Notes: generated by a model not told the origin, from the letters alone. A DNA stretch of 64,000 nt from Alistipes provencensis (GCF_900083545.1 NZ_LT559262.1:1588397-1652396), one strand, 5' to 3'; positions 1-8,862 are shown, counted from the first letter of the stretch. Program-made: numbers and translations.

Positions 1-250
1 ATCCGATGGGCAGCGGCGTGCGCAGGTAGGGGCTGTAAAGCGGGTTGTTCGGGGCCACGGAGAGGGGTTCCTTCACGGCCGACTCGGCGGCTGCGGAGAG
101 CACGACGCCCGAGTCGGGTTCGATGCGGATCTTCTTCACACCCGTGTACAGGACCTCGTCCGCCCCCAGACGCCGGGTGGTGGAGCAGGCCGCGAGCAGC
201 ACGGCGGCGGCAAACAGGACGACGCTATTTCGGATGTTCTTCGGACTCAT
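1..250 (-). CDS. TamL-like BamA/TamA-family outer membrane lipoprotein, N-terminal part only
   Basis: Only the first 83 codons lie in the window; the gene runs off the left edge. The protein starts MSPKNIRNSVVLFAAAVLLA and continues with a lipobox (LLAAC, Cys about residue 22) followed by STTRRLGADEVLYTGVKKIR. A lipidated start leading into a POTRA-like beta strand is the layout of Bacteroidota TamL, a lipidated relative of TamA/BamA. The start codon lies inside the end of tamB (26-base overlap), which implies translational coupling. In this phylum tamL and tamB normally sit together and are thought to help assemble or lipid-supply the outer membrane. The identity rests on a short N-terminus plus the neighbour; the barrel itself is not visible. 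Confidence 0.75.
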   Translation of the reverse strand, partial: MSPKNIRNSVVLFAAAVLLAACSTTRRLGADEVLYTGVKKIRIEPDSGVVLSAAAESAVKEPLSVAPNNPLYSPYLRTPLPIG

Positions 251-3200
251 TTCGTTGCTGTTTTTCGATGCTGCGCTTCGTCAGCCGGAACAGATCGCCC
301 AGCCGCAGCAGCTTCTTGCGGATGACGAAGCCCACGCCCGTCTCGGTGATCTCGCCCTCGAGGATGCTCTCGTAGCCCGTGTGGCGGAACAGCCGCAGGT
401 ACATGTTGTCCCGTTTGGTGAGCATGTATTCCAGCGAGATGTCGTCGATGAGGTTCTCCTTGAGGTTCTGCGACGGGTCGGCGTCGGTGCTGATCTTGCC
501 CCCGATCACGGCCCGCACGCGGTTGCTGAAGAGGTTCTTCGAGAGGCGGTAGGAGTAGTCGGTACGCTGGCCGTTGGGGTCGTCCTCGCCGTAGGAGTTG
601 ATGCCGAACGAGAGGTCGACGCCCTTCAGGTTGTTCTGCGCCCACTGGTTGAGCTCCTTCTGGATGAACGAGTTGAGCGGATTCTCGGAGGAGGCCTTGC
701 CCGTCGATCCGGGACCCGTGTAGGTGTTGTAGATCAGCAGGTTCATCGCCTGCGTGGCCCGCTGTTCGGCCGTGAGCGAGTTCAGCTCGTTTTGCAGTGT
801 GAGGTCTTCGGGGGCCGAGAGGTCGAAGCTCACCTCGAGGTCGTTGAGCGTGTTGCGGATGTTGATCGAGATGTTGAAGTTCACCGGCCGCGCGTCCTGA
901 TCGTCCGAGGAGACGTTGGCCCGGACGGTCTCGACGGCCGTGATGTTGAAGGCCGGGTCGGCGATGTTGCCCACCCATTCGACATAGCCGTCGGGCGTGA
1001 TTCGGAAGATTTTCTGGGAGATGACCGGCGGGTTGTAGCGCACGGTGCCGCCCGAGAGGACGTATTTTCCCGAGAGGCTCACGTCGCCCAGCGGGTTCAT
1101 CGTGTAGGTCAGGTTGCCGCCGCCCTGCAGGTCGATGCGGTTCTCGCCGTTGGCCGAGAGGTCCACGCCGGCTTTCACGTCGCTGTTGATGTCGACGTTC
1201 ATCAGCACGTCCATGCCGCCGATCTTGACCGCCGGGGCCGCTTCGGGGGGCTCCTGCGCGTCGAGGTCGCGGAACGAGACGAACGTCACGACGTTCTGCG
1301 GGCGCTCCTTCACGTCCATCGGCGAATCCTGCATGACATAGCTGATGTCCGTGCCGCCCAGCAGCGCGAGGCTGCCGCGGACGACGAGTTCGTCGAGCGG
1401 CCCCCGGGCCGTGGCGTCGAGGTCGAGGTAGGCCTTGCCGTAGACCGGGGCCTTCTCCTTGCGGGCGACGTTCACGAACTGGAAGTCGGAGGCTCGCAGT
1501 GCGAGGTCGGCCTTCATCCGGGCGAAGTCCGAGAGGTCGACGCTGCCCCGGATCGTCAGCGGATTTTTGTTCGGGGCTGTGACGGCATAGTTGTCGAACC
1601 GGACGCGGCTGTCGGCGATGCGGATGGTGTCGGACGAAAGCCGGAACGAGGTGCCGATCATCGGCACGCGGACCTCGGTCCCGGCGAAGCGCACGCCGCC
1701 GTTGAGATTCAGGCGGTCGGGGGTGCCCTGCGCATGTACTTTGGCTTGGAGGTCGCCCGAAAGGCGGAGCATGTCTGCGAGCAGGAAGATGTTGACCGGT
1801 TGCAGGGGAAGCCCCGGGACCGTGACCGTCAGGTCGAGCGGGCTTTCGCGGTCGGCGCGGTAGTCGCCCCCGACGGCCAGCACCTCGGTGCCGTCGAGCG
1901 TGAGCCGGGCGTCGGCCCGATGTCCCCGGCCTTGGCCGTAGAAGAGCCCGAAGTCGATATTTCCGAAGCGTTGTTTGGCATAGGAGAGTTCTGCCACCGA
2001 GACGTCGCCCCGGAGACACAGGCTGTCGGGCGCGAGGTTCAGCGTCACGTCCGCGCCCAGCACGCCGTCGACGGGCGGCGCCGAGGGGAGCAGTTCCAGC
2101 ATTGAGCCGATGTTCAGTCCGGCGATGTCGAGGCGGATGCCGTCGGGCGAACCGGGGGCCGTAACGCTCCGGAGTGCGAACCGTTGGGTGCCGTGGGTCA
2201 TATCGAGGTCGGCTTCGACACGCTTGTCGAAGCGGTAGACGAGGTAGTTGCCGGGGTTGACCTCCCAAGGTTCGAAGCCGAACAGCGGATTGCGGGGCGT
2301 GACGCTCGCGCGGATCAGGCTGTCGGTCCATGCCACGTCGAATCCGAAGCGGAATCCCTCGCGGCCCGACCGGTCTTTCTGCCAGAGGTTCAGTTGTCCC
2401 GTGTTGCCCGCGAGACTGCCGTACACGGCGGCCTGAGCCACATGGTCGAGGTTGCCGGGGGTGTTCGCCACGCGGAGGTAATAGGCCAGTTGTCTGGCCT
2501 CCTGCGTGATGCCGAGCTTCACGGTGTCGAGCACGATGCCGCCCGAGGCGAGTCCTTCGACGCGCATCCGGAGCGAGACGGGCTGCAGGTCGTGGTTGCC
2601 GCCCCGGATTTCCAGCGCGTCGAACGAGGCTTTCCGGCTTCTCAGCAGGTTGTTCAGGATGTTGTTCCGCCCGGCCGTGGCCTGCAGGTCGAAATCGGGA
2701 AGCACGGGTTGCAGTTGCTCCATATCGACGCTTTGGAGGCGTATTTGCCGCGCCAGCGTGTCGGCGCTCCGGGTCAGGGCCGCAATCAGCGAGTCCAGCG
2801 GACTGCGGGAGGAGAACCGCAGCGACAGGTCGCCGGACGATATCTCGGCGCGGGTCGAGGCCGTGTCGGATGCGAACGCGACGCTCGTGGGACGGATGCG
2901 GTCGGTGCGGTAGCCATTCCGGATTTCGATGCTGTCCAGTCCGATGCGGGCGGCATAGCTGCCCGGACGGGTGGCCGAGGCCGAGGCGTCGAGCAGGAAC
3001 GATCCGCCGATCCGCTCCGGGGTGAATCCCATCTGCGCGAGGTCGAAATCGGCGACTTTGCCCGCGATACGCACCTGCTGCTGCTCCTCGGTCAGCATAC
3101 CGGAGAGCAGCAGCGACAGCCGCAGGGCTTCGTTCCGGTCGGAGAGCGCACCCGAAATATGCTGCTCTTCGAGGTCGGCTTCCAGCCCGATGCCGCCGAA

Positions 3201-4991
3201 GTCGTAGCCGCGGTACTCCGCATGGTCGATCTGCGCCCGGAGGCTTGTCCGGGTCTGCGTCTGGAACGGGTCGAATCCGGCGCCCCGGGCCGTCAGCGAG
3301 AGGGCGAGCATCCCCAGCGAGTCCGCCGGCAGGAACCGGTTGACCGGGAAGCTGTCGCACCGGAGTTCGGCGTCGTAGCTCTCCTTTCGGGGATCGAGAC
3401 GGCCGTTCAGGATAATTCGTCCGGCATCGACGGCGAGCGTCGAAGCGACCGAGAGTGCGCCCCGGTCGGTTGCGGCCGAGCCGTGGAGCCCGATCTGGTC
3501 GGGGATGGCCACGCGGCGGCGCAGGGCCGAATCGGGCAGCAGCTCCATGAGGAAATTCATGTCGCGGAAATCGCCTTCGAAGCGGGCCGAGGCGTTCAGC
3601 AGTTCGGGGTCGAGCAGGTTCTGCGCCCGGCCGTCGGCGGTGAAATCGAGGTGTCCGGGCGACGAGACGTCGAGCCCGATCCGGCCGATGTCGGCCAAGG
3701 TCCCCGCTGCGGTCAGTTTCATCCGGACCGTGCGGTCGTTCAGCGCCGGTGGGATTGCCGTCGGGTAGAGGGCGGCGATCTCTTGCGTGTTCACCGACGC
3801 AGAGAGGTCTGCCGAGAGGGGTGTGGCAGGCTCCATGCGCAGGATGCCGGGGCCGGCCGACAGCTCGGCCCGGAGTTGGGAATAACGTGTTTCGAGTTCG
3901 AATCCGGAGAGCGCGATGCCCGTGGAGTCCATTTCGAACCGGCCGCTTGCGTCGCGCACGGCGAGGCCGCTGCGTTCGATGAACGCCAGTCGGCGAAGTT
4001 GCAGGGCGATGTCGGCGCCCCGGTTGTAGACCGAATCGATCGTAAGGTCGAGGGCCGAAAGGGCGATGAACGCCGGGTCGAATCCCGCGGCGGGGCGGTG
4101 GCCCAGCGTGCCGTATTCGGCTCGGTTATCCGTCAGCGCGACGCTGCCCACCCGCACGGTCCACGGCAGGGAGGGCGTCGCATCGTCGGGGGATGCGGGT
4201 TCGGCTGCCGGTTCCTGTTCGGGGTCGGCCGGGGCGGTCAGGTAGGAGTAGGCGCCCCGGTCCAGCAGGACGCTCTTCACGTCGACCTGCTGGCTGCCCA
4301 GACCGACGCGGCACGCCTCGATCTCCCCGTCGGCGAGGCGCACGGAGAGTTCGGTCGCCGCGGGTGCGGTCCGCATCCCGAAGGCGGTGTTCCCGATCGA
4401 TATTTGCCGGATGTCGAACGACCACGCCAACGGAGCGGTGCTGTCGGCTTTCTCCGCAGGGGCCGATTCCGCGAGGTCGAGGAAGATGTCGCCGTCGGAA
4501 AGCGCGATCCGGGCGATGCCGGCCGTCTGGGCCCGCAGGTCGGCCCGGGCCTCTTCGAGCGCCAGTTGTCCGGCGGCGATGCGCATATCCAGACCTCCCG
4601 TGGAGTCCCTGTAGTGGGCCGCGACCCGGTCCAGTTCGAAACTGCGGACGACGACCTCTTTCCGGATCAGGGGCCACAGGGCTACGTCCACCGACAGTTT
4701 GCCGCAGTCGACGAGCGTGTCGGCCCGGTCGACCAGCAGCGTCTCCTCGACCGTCAGGCGGAGCGGAAAGGCGAGGCGGATGCGGCCGACCGAGAGCTCC
4801 ATGCCGAGCGCTTCGGAGGCATAGCCGACCGCCTTGCCGCGGATGAAATCCTGCACGGCCGGGATGTAGAGCAGCGCGGGGATCAGCAACACCAGCAGCA
4901 GGACGACGAGCAGCGTCCGGAGTGTATATTTTACGATCTTTTTGAGCATTTGCAAAACGGACAACTTCGTCCGCTGCAAAAGGCAAGCCAT
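225..4991 (-). CDS. tamB: TamB-like translocation and assembly module protein (AsmA-like)
   Basis: A very long (1588 aa) inner-membrane-anchored periplasmic protein. After a short basic N-terminus it has one hydrophobic anchor (about residues 19-45), then an AsmA-like opening in which membrane-proximal strands alternate with charged turns, a long repetitive beta-rich body, and a C-terminal DUF490/TamB domain ending in arginine-rich strands. TamB proteins form a periplasm-spanning beta-taco groove thought to carry phospholipids or help outer-membrane protein assembly with TamA/TamL. The downstream overlap with the TamL-like gene fits. The start is uncertain: 4991 is preceded by AT-rich DNA, whereas an internal ATG at 4949 (MLKKIVKY) gives a more family-like N-terminus. 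The apparent long ORFs on the opposite strand are codon-bias shadows of this gene. Confidence 0.9.
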   Translation of the reverse strand: MACLLQRTKLSVLQMLKKIVKYTLRTLLVVLLLVLLIPALLYIPAVQDFIRGKAVGYASEALGMELSVGRIRLAFPLRLTVEETLLVDRADTLVDCGKLSVDVALWPLIRKEVVVRSFELDRVAAHYRDSTGGLDMRIAAGQLALEEARADLRAQTAGIARIALSDGDIFLDLAESAPAEKADSTAPLAWSFDIRQISIGNTAFGMRTAPAATELSVRLADGEIEACRVGLGSQQVDVKSVLLDRGAYSYLTAPADPEQEPAAEPASPDDATPSLPWTVRVGSVALTDNRAEYGTLGHRPAAGFDPAFIALSALDLTIDSVYNRGADIALQLRRLAFIERSGLAVRDASGRFEMDSTGIALSGFELETRYSQLRAELSAGPGILRMEPATPLSADLSASVNTQEIAALYPTAIPPALNDRTVRMKLTAAGTLADIGRIGLDVSSPGHLDFTADGRAQNLLDPELLNASARFEGDFRDMNFLMELLPDSALRRRVAIPDQIGLHGSAATDRGALSVASTLAVDAGRIILNGRLDPRKESYDAELRCDSFPVNRFLPADSLGMLALSLTARGAGFDPFQTQTRTSLRAQIDHAEYRGYDFGGIGLEADLEEQHISGALSDRNEALRLSLLLSGMLTEEQQQVRIAGKVADFDLAQMGFTPERIGGSFLLDASASATRPGSYAARIGLDSIEIRNGYRTDRIRPTSVAFASDTASTRAEISSGDLSLRFSSRSPLDSLIAALTRSADTLARQIRLQSVDMEQLQPVLPDFDLQATAGRNNILNNLLRSRKASFDALEIRGGNHDLQPVSLRMRVEGLASGGIVLDTVKLGITQEARQLAYYLRVANTPGNLDHVAQAAVYGSLAGNTGQLNLWQKDRSGREGFRFGFDVAWTDSLIRASVTPRNPLFGFEPWEVNPGNYLVYRFDKRVEADLDMTHGTQRFALRSVTAPGSPDGIRLDIAGLNIGSMLELLPSAPPVDGVLGADVTLNLAPDSLCLRGDVSVAELSYAKQRFGNIDFGLFYGQGRGHRADARLTLDGTEVLAVGGDYRADRESPLDLTVTVPGLPLQPVNIFLLADMLRLSGDLQAKVHAQGTPDRLNLNGGVRFAGTEVRVPMIGTSFRLSSDTIRIADSRVRFDNYAVTAPNKNPLTIRGSVDLSDFARMKADLALRASDFQFVNVARKEKAPVYGKAYLDLDATARGPLDELVVRGSLALLGGTDISYVMQDSPMDVKERPQNVVTFVSFRDLDAQEPPEAAPAVKIGGMDVLMNVDINSDVKAGVDLSANGENRIDLQGGGNLTYTMNPLGDVSLSGKYVLSGGTVRYNPPVISQKIFRITPDGYVEWVGNIADPAFNITAVETVRANVSSDDQDARPVNFNISINIRNTLNDLEVSFDLSAPEDLTLQNELNSLTAEQRATQAMNLLIYNTYTGPGSTGKASSENPLNSFIQKELNQWAQNNLKGVDLSFGINSYGEDDPNGQRTDYSYRLSKNLFSNRVRAVIGGKISTDADPSQNLKENLIDDISLEYMLTKRDNMYLRLFRHTGYESILEGEITETGVGFVIRKKLLRLGDLFRLTKRSIEKQQRNESEEHPK

Positions 4992-5141
4992 TGAAATCTA
5001 ATTGTTTATTGGCTCGCAGGGCGCGAAGGGACGAATTTATCCGGCCGCAAATTACTAAAAATCGGGCGATTACGCAAACGCGCAGGCCCGGATAAACGGT
5101 CTCATTCAGGACATTTACGGTCTTTTCCGTTCGCGTTTTAC

Positions 5142-5150
5142 GGGGGGGGG
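5142..5150. repeat. Poly-G tract (nine G) upstream of tamB
   Basis: A run of nine consecutive G follows a C in the 185-base gap between the cobQ stop and the tamB start. It is outside any reading frame and roughly 150 bases upstream of tamB. Homopolymer G tracts of this length can slip during replication; any effect on tamB expression is speculation. Confidence 0.6.
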
Positions 5151-5176
5151 CAGTGGGAGTAGTTCGGCGTGCGAAT

Positions 5177-6754
5177 CTATTCAGAGGCGCTTATGATTCG
5201 ATAAAACTGCTCCATGTCGGTATTCCGGCGCACATGGTCGGCCAGCAGGTCGTACTGCTGTTCCTTGTAGGTGCGTGCATCGACGGATTCGGTCCGGGGG
5301 AGCCGGTCGGCGAAGGGCCGCAGCAGGCGGTCGATGAAAAGGGGGTTGTCGGCAATTCCGTGCAGGTAGGTTCCCATGCAGTTTCCGGCCACGCAGCCGT
5401 CGCTGGTTCCGTCGGTGAGATCGGTGAGCGGTTCCGCCGCGTGTCCGGGGAGCGGGGCGGTGCGCCCCATGTGAATCTCATAGGCCGATCCCGTGCGGTC
5501 GTCGCCGGGGAGGGTGAATCGGATTTGCCGGGTAACCTTTTCGCCGGTCAGCACGGTCTCGACGGGCAGCAGCCCCAATCCCGGCATCGTCGCGGTGTCG
5601 CTTTCGACGTGGTGCGGGTCGCGGATGGTGCGGCCCATCATCTGGTAGCCGCCGCAGATGCCCGCCACGGTGCGTCCCGCTTCGGCCAGCCGGACAATCT
5701 TGTCGGCCAGCCCTTTGCGGCGGAGTTCCGCGAGGTCGGGCATCACGCTTTTGGAGCCGGGCAGGAAGACGATGTCGGCCTCGTCGAGCGCGTCGGGCGA
5801 ATCGGTGTAGTAGAGGCAGACGCCGGGGAGGCGTTCCAGCGTATCGAAATCGGTGAAATTCGAGAGGTGGCTCAGCAGTACGACCGCGATGTTGACCTTT
5901 CCGGGTTCGGCCCGGCGATGGCGCCGGTCGAGAGCCACGGAGTCTTCGGCTTCGATATGCACGTCGCGCAGGTAGGGGATGACCCCCAGCACCGGGATGC
6001 CGCAAAGCGTTTCCAACATCCGGCGGCCCTCGTCGAAAAGGCTGATGTCGCCGCGGAACTTATTGATGAAGATACCTTTGACCAGACACCGCTCCCACTC
6101 TTCGAGCAGTTGCATCGTCCCATACACCGAGGCGAATACGCCTCCGCGGTCGATGTCGGCCACCAGAAACACGTCCGCTCCGGCGTGGGCCGCCATCGGC
6201 ATGTTCACGAGGTCCGTGTCGCGCAGGTTCAGTTCGCTGATGCTCCCGGCGCCTTCGAGCACGACGGGGTTGCAGCGGGCCGCCAGCCGGTCGTAGGCCG
6301 CACAGACCTCGCGCCGCAGAGCTTCCCGTTCGGGTCCGGCGTGGAAAAATTCGGCGGCGGAGCTGTTCCCGACGGCCCGGCCGTTGAGGATCACCTGACA
6401 GACCTTGTCGGTGTTGGGTTTCAGCAGCAGGGGATTCATGTCCGTGTGACACTCCACGCCCGCGGCCTCGGCCTGCACGACCTGCGCCCGGCCCATCTCG
6501 CCGCCGTCGGCCGTCACGAAGGAGTTCAGGGCCATGTTCTGGGCCTTGAACGGTGCGGGGTCGTACCCGTCCTGTCGGAGAATACGGCAGAAGGCCGCGG
6601 CGAGCAGGCTCTTGCCCACGTCGCTGCCCGTGCCGGCGAACATCACCGGGTGCAGTTCGTGTATTGCGCACAGCGTCCGGACGGTCAGCCCGAAAGCGGC
6701 GGTGGTCTTGCCCTTGTCGTTTCCGGTGTAAGTGTGGAGGTGGCCTTTATTCAT
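5177..6754 (-). CDS. cobQ: Cobyric acid synthase (CobQ/CbiP) with a CobO-like N-terminal extension
   Basis: Catalyses glutamine-dependent amidation of the corrin ring side chains to give adenosylcobyric acid in cobalamin synthesis or salvage. Family landmarks are clear: the P-loop segment FAGTGSDVGKS (about residues 39-49), then KAQNMALNSFVTADGGEMGRAQ, LLLKPNTDKVCQVI, the LEGAGSISELNL region, and a class I glutamine amidotransferase half with GICGGYQMMG (nucleophile Cys) and TYLHGI (His). The first roughly 28 residues, MNKGHLHTYTGNDKGKTTAA and a few more, are not CobQ: they match the start of corrinoid adenosyltransferase CobO/BtuR, including a second Walker A motif, and run in frame into the CobQ start. 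It is divergently transcribed from the PP-loop gene beside it. No cobalamin riboswitch fits in the 47-base gap. Confidence 0.92.
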   Translation of the reverse strand: MNKGHLHTYTGNDKGKTTAAFGLTVRTLCAIHELHPVMFAGTGSDVGKSLLAAAFCRILRQDGYDPAPFKAQNMALNSFVTADGGEMGRAQVVQAEAAGVECHTDMNPLLLKPNTDKVCQVILNGRAVGNSSAAEFFHAGPEREALRREVCAAYDRLAARCNPVVLEGAGSISELNLRDTDLVNMPMAAHAGADVFLVADIDRGGVFASVYGTMQLLEEWERCLVKGIFINKFRGDISLFDEGRRMLETLCGIPVLGVIPYLRDVHIEAEDSVALDRRHRRAEPGKVNIAVVLLSHLSNFTDFDTLERLPGVCLYYTDSPDALDEADIVFLPGSKSVMPDLAELRRKGLADKIVRLAEAGRTVAGICGGYQMMGRTIRDPHHVESDTATMPGLGLLPVETVLTGEKVTRQIRFTLPGDDRTGSAYEIHMGRTAPLPGHAAEPLTDLTDGTSDGCVAGNCMGTYLHGIADNPLFIDRLLRPFADRLPRTESVDARTYKEQQYDLLADHVRRNTDMEQFYRIISASE

Positions 6755-6771
6755 GGTACAATATTATTTCT

Positions 6772-6779
6772 TATTTTTG
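6772..6779 (+). promoter_or_regulatory. Bacteroidota -7 promoter element for the PP-loop gene
   Basis: TATTTTTG matches the consensus TAnnTTTG and lies 22 bases before the ATG at 6802, inside the short divergent gap with cobQ. No convincing -33 element is seen. Confidence 0.5.
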
Positions 6780-6801
6780 TCTTTTCAAAACCTCATTGCC
6801 C

Positions 6802-7521
6802 ATGAATCCGAAAATCCCGGCCGTTTTCAACTGGAGCGGCGGAAAAGACTCCGCACTGGCCCTGTACCGCGTCCTGCAGGAGGGTGTTTATGAGGTAGTT
6901 TCGCTGCTGACGACGGTCAACCGGGACACCCGCCGTTCCTCGATGCACGGCATTCCGGTCTGGCTGCTGCGCCGGCAGGCCGGGAGCATCGGGCTGCCGC
7001 TGGAGGTGGTCGAACTCCCCACCAACGGCTCGACGGAGGAGTACGAAACGGCCATGTCCGGGGCCGTCGACCGGTTCAGGAAACTCGGAGTCCGGCACTT
7101 TATCTTCGGCGACATCTGTCTCGAAGAGGTGCGCGCCTACCGTGAACGCCAGTTGGCTCCCTGCGGCATTACGGTCGTCGAACCGCTGTGGGGGTGTGAC
7201 ACGAAGGCTGTTGCCGAGGAGTTTTTTGCCTCGGGGCTGCGGACCGTCGTCGTGACGACCAATGCTGTGCTGCTCGACGAACGTTTCGTAGGCCGCGAGT
7301 ACGACCGTGACTTTGTGGCGGAACTTCCGGAGGGCGTCGACCCCTGCGGCGAGAACGGCGAGTTTCACACGTTCTGCTATGCGGGCGGGATGTTCCGGAT
7401 TCCGGTCGAGTTCTCGCTGGGGAAACCCCTGCGCCGCGCCTATTCGGTCAAACTGGAGGACGGAACCGTGCAGAAACACGCCTATTGTTTCGCAAATCTC
7501 AATCTGCCGGAAGCTCCCTGA
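6802..7521 (+). CDS. Dph6-related PP-loop ATP pyrophosphatase
   Basis: A 239-residue cytoplasmic protein of the N-type ATP pyrophosphatase superfamily. The PP-loop FNWSGGKDSALALYRVL is at residues 9-25, with later family segments MHGIPVWLLRRQA, FGDICLEE and GENGEFHTFCYAGG. Archaeal and eukaryotic relatives (Dph6, MJ0570 family) amidate diphthine, but bacteria lack diphthamide, so the substrate here is unknown. The start was set at the first ATG after the promoter; a longer upstream frame runs through the cobQ start and is rejected. Its head-to-head position with cobQ suggests, as inference only, a link to corrinoid metabolism, perhaps an amidation or adenylation step. Confidence 0.85.
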   Translation: MNPKIPAVFNWSGGKDSALALYRVLQEGVYEVVSLLTTVNRDTRRSSMHGIPVWLLRRQAGSIGLPLEVVELPTNGSTEEYETAMSGAVDRFRKLGVRHFIFGDICLEEVRAYRERQLAPCGITVVEPLWGCDTKAVAEEFFASGLRTVVVTTNAVLLDERFVGREYDRDFVAELPEGVDPCGENGEFHTFCYAGGMFRIPVEFSLGKPLRRAYSVKLEDGTVQKHAYCFANLNLPEAP

Positions 7522-7776
7522 GGTCGGAGCAGCCCGTTGCTCTGCTCTCCGCCGATGTGCTGAAAGAGAAGGGGATATCCGCGTAAGAAGAAAGACACAC
7601 TTTTAACGGGCAGATATGCTATGCCATGAAAAACGCTCACCAAACGCTCACCATTGGTGAGGGAATCAGTTGTTAAAACCTGTGTAAACTATTTGTAATA
7701 AGCTGTTTGCGCGGTAAGTCGCAAAAAAAGAGGAAGTACTGATTTCAGTATCTCCTCTCGGCTATATAGTATAAGA
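7522..7776. other. Left junction of the AT-rich island
   Basis: Composition changes here from GC-rich chromosome to AT-rich island. Apart from the repeat at 7632-7661 no gene, promoter or RNA is recognised, and no copy of the tRNA-Ser 3' end is seen that would mark a standard tRNA integration. Confidence 0.4.
7632..7661. repeat. Tandem plus inverted repeat at the island edge
   Basis: AACGCTCACC occurs twice in tandem one base apart, and the second copy forms an inverted repeat with the following GGTGAG (CTCACCATTGGTGAG, 7647-7661). Such clusters can be recombinase or repressor sites; its position at the junction of chromosomal and foreign DNA is suggestive only. Confidence 0.5.
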
Positions 7777-8520
7777 TTACCGGATCTCTATTTTTTCTTC
7801 ATAGAGAGAATATAAATCTGCTGGCTTTATTCTAAAACCTGTTCCATGGTCATGTGGCTTGCCTTTGTTTTTACCACTTTTATACGATCCAATGCGAATA
7901 TCTATCATTAGTTTACCATCGTCAATTAATTGTAATAGCTTGCTGATTGATGGTTTTAAGTAAATCTCCGCCTTTGTATAGTGAAAATACTCTTCTCCGT
8001 TTTCTATTTTTGAATCTGCATATACAAAAAATAGCGCCTTAAGTTTAGAATTTAGACATGTGTCAAGTTCTTCGTAAGTCCAGTAAGCAGACCTGTCAAC
8101 TTCGTTAGATTGAAGATTCTTAATTTCTATAACCACTCTTTTATTGACTTTATCGTTTATTATGATAAAGCCATAAATCCCTCTATAAGTATTGCATTTA
8201 TTGGAGAATATCGAAGTGTGCAACCTCTTTAGGTTTGGATTATCTTTGTAGCTTTCCCCGTATGTATCCCTTAAATAAGTATTTACTTTAGGTGGCTGAG
8301 AGGGGCTTTTGGTAAATAAAGTTAAGTACGATGATGTCTCGGCTCTTTTGCTTTTAACTTCAAATCCGGCAAAATCTGGAGCTTTGTTATTATTCTCATC
8401 AACACCAAGATAATCCTCAAATGTTTTTCCTATACCTGTATTATGAATTCTACGGCTTTTGAGATACCCCAAAGCCTTAATTCTGTTAAATTCATTAACA
8501 ATCAGTTTCTTATCCATCAT
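7777..8520 (-). CDS. MvaI/BcnI-family type II restriction endonuclease
   Basis: A 247-residue DNA-cleaving enzyme. Residues 48-57 (PDFAGFEVKS) hold a PD-(D/E)XK catalytic core: Asp49, Glu54 and Lys56. A second conserved block, KPHDHGTGFRIK, near the C-terminus is typical of the MvaI/BcnI family, monomeric enzymes that cut within CCWGG or CCSGG. Length agrees with the family. It overlaps the controller gene by 11 bases, so both come from one transcript, opposite to the methylase. AT-rich codon use unlike the flanking chromosome points to acquisition by transfer. The CCNGG-type target is inferred from family, not seen. Confidence 0.85.
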   Translation of the reverse strand: MMDKKLIVNEFNRIKALGYLKSRRIHNTGIGKTFEDYLGVDENNNKAPDFAGFEVKSKRAETSSYLTLFTKSPSQPPKVNTYLRDTYGESYKDNPNLKRLHTSIFSNKCNTYRGIYGFIIINDKVNKRVVIEIKNLQSNEVDRSAYWTYEELDTCLNSKLKALFFVYADSKIENGEEYFHYTKAEIYLKPSISKLLQLIDDGKLMIDIRIGSYKSGKNKGKPHDHGTGFRIKPADLYSLYEEKIEIR

Positions 8521-8812
8521 ATTCTACTAATTTTTCAATTAAACACCTTACAAGTTCATTTTTATCCAGTTTAAGTTCCTCTTCATTGAGGAACACGGAT
8601 TCAATAGGATAATTAAATTCTCGGCACAGGACACTTATTTGTTTGAGAGTGTACTTATGCGGGAATTTTGGACTTTCGATATTGCCAATCTGGCCATAGC
8701 TATTTATCCCCAAAAGGTCACTAACAAGAGCTTGTGTCATATTTTGGTTCTGTCTCAACTCCTTTAAGATATTTATAATCTTTAGTTGATAGTCTGTTTT
8801 CTTTATCTCCAT
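8510..8812 (-). CDS. Controller (C) protein of the restriction-modification system, XRE-type HTH
   Basis: A 100-residue helix-turn-helix protein. The XRE fold spans about residues 10-70, with ELRQNQNMTQALVSDLLGI and the recognition helix around SYGQIGNIESP. Small XRE proteins placed directly before a restriction gene are C proteins. They delay endonuclease expression until methylation is complete by binding palindromic C-boxes and activating or repressing both promoters. Two palindromes of the right size lie in the gap upstream. Translational coupling to the endonuclease is implied by the 11-base overlap. Confidence 0.8.
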   Translation of the reverse strand: MEIKKTDYQLKIINILKELRQNQNMTQALVSDLLGINSYGQIGNIESPKFPHKYTLKQISVLCREFNYPIESVFLNEEELKLDKNELVRCLIEKLVEYDG

Positions 8813-8816
8813 AATC

Positions 8817-8837
8817 TTGCACTCATTTTGAGAGCAA
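8817..8837. promoter_or_regulatory. Putative C-box operator 1 (controller/endonuclease side)
   Basis: A 21-base imperfect palindrome, arms TTGCnCTCA and TGAGnGCAA around a TTT centre with one mismatched pair. It lies five bases upstream of the controller start, where bound protein would block its own operon. It shares the CTCA-n3-TGAG core with operator 2. Confidence 0.65.
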
Positions 8838-8862
8838 AATTCGAAAATAAAAAAACCTTATC

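Noticed and set aside
45..2105. Long plus-strand open frame opposite tamB
   Set aside because: It mirrors tamB codons in a GC-rich genome; its composition is Val/Glu/Arg/Asp-rich without motifs, and tamB is clearly the gene. The same holds for 2184-4994 on the plus strand and for 247-3360 on the minus strand.
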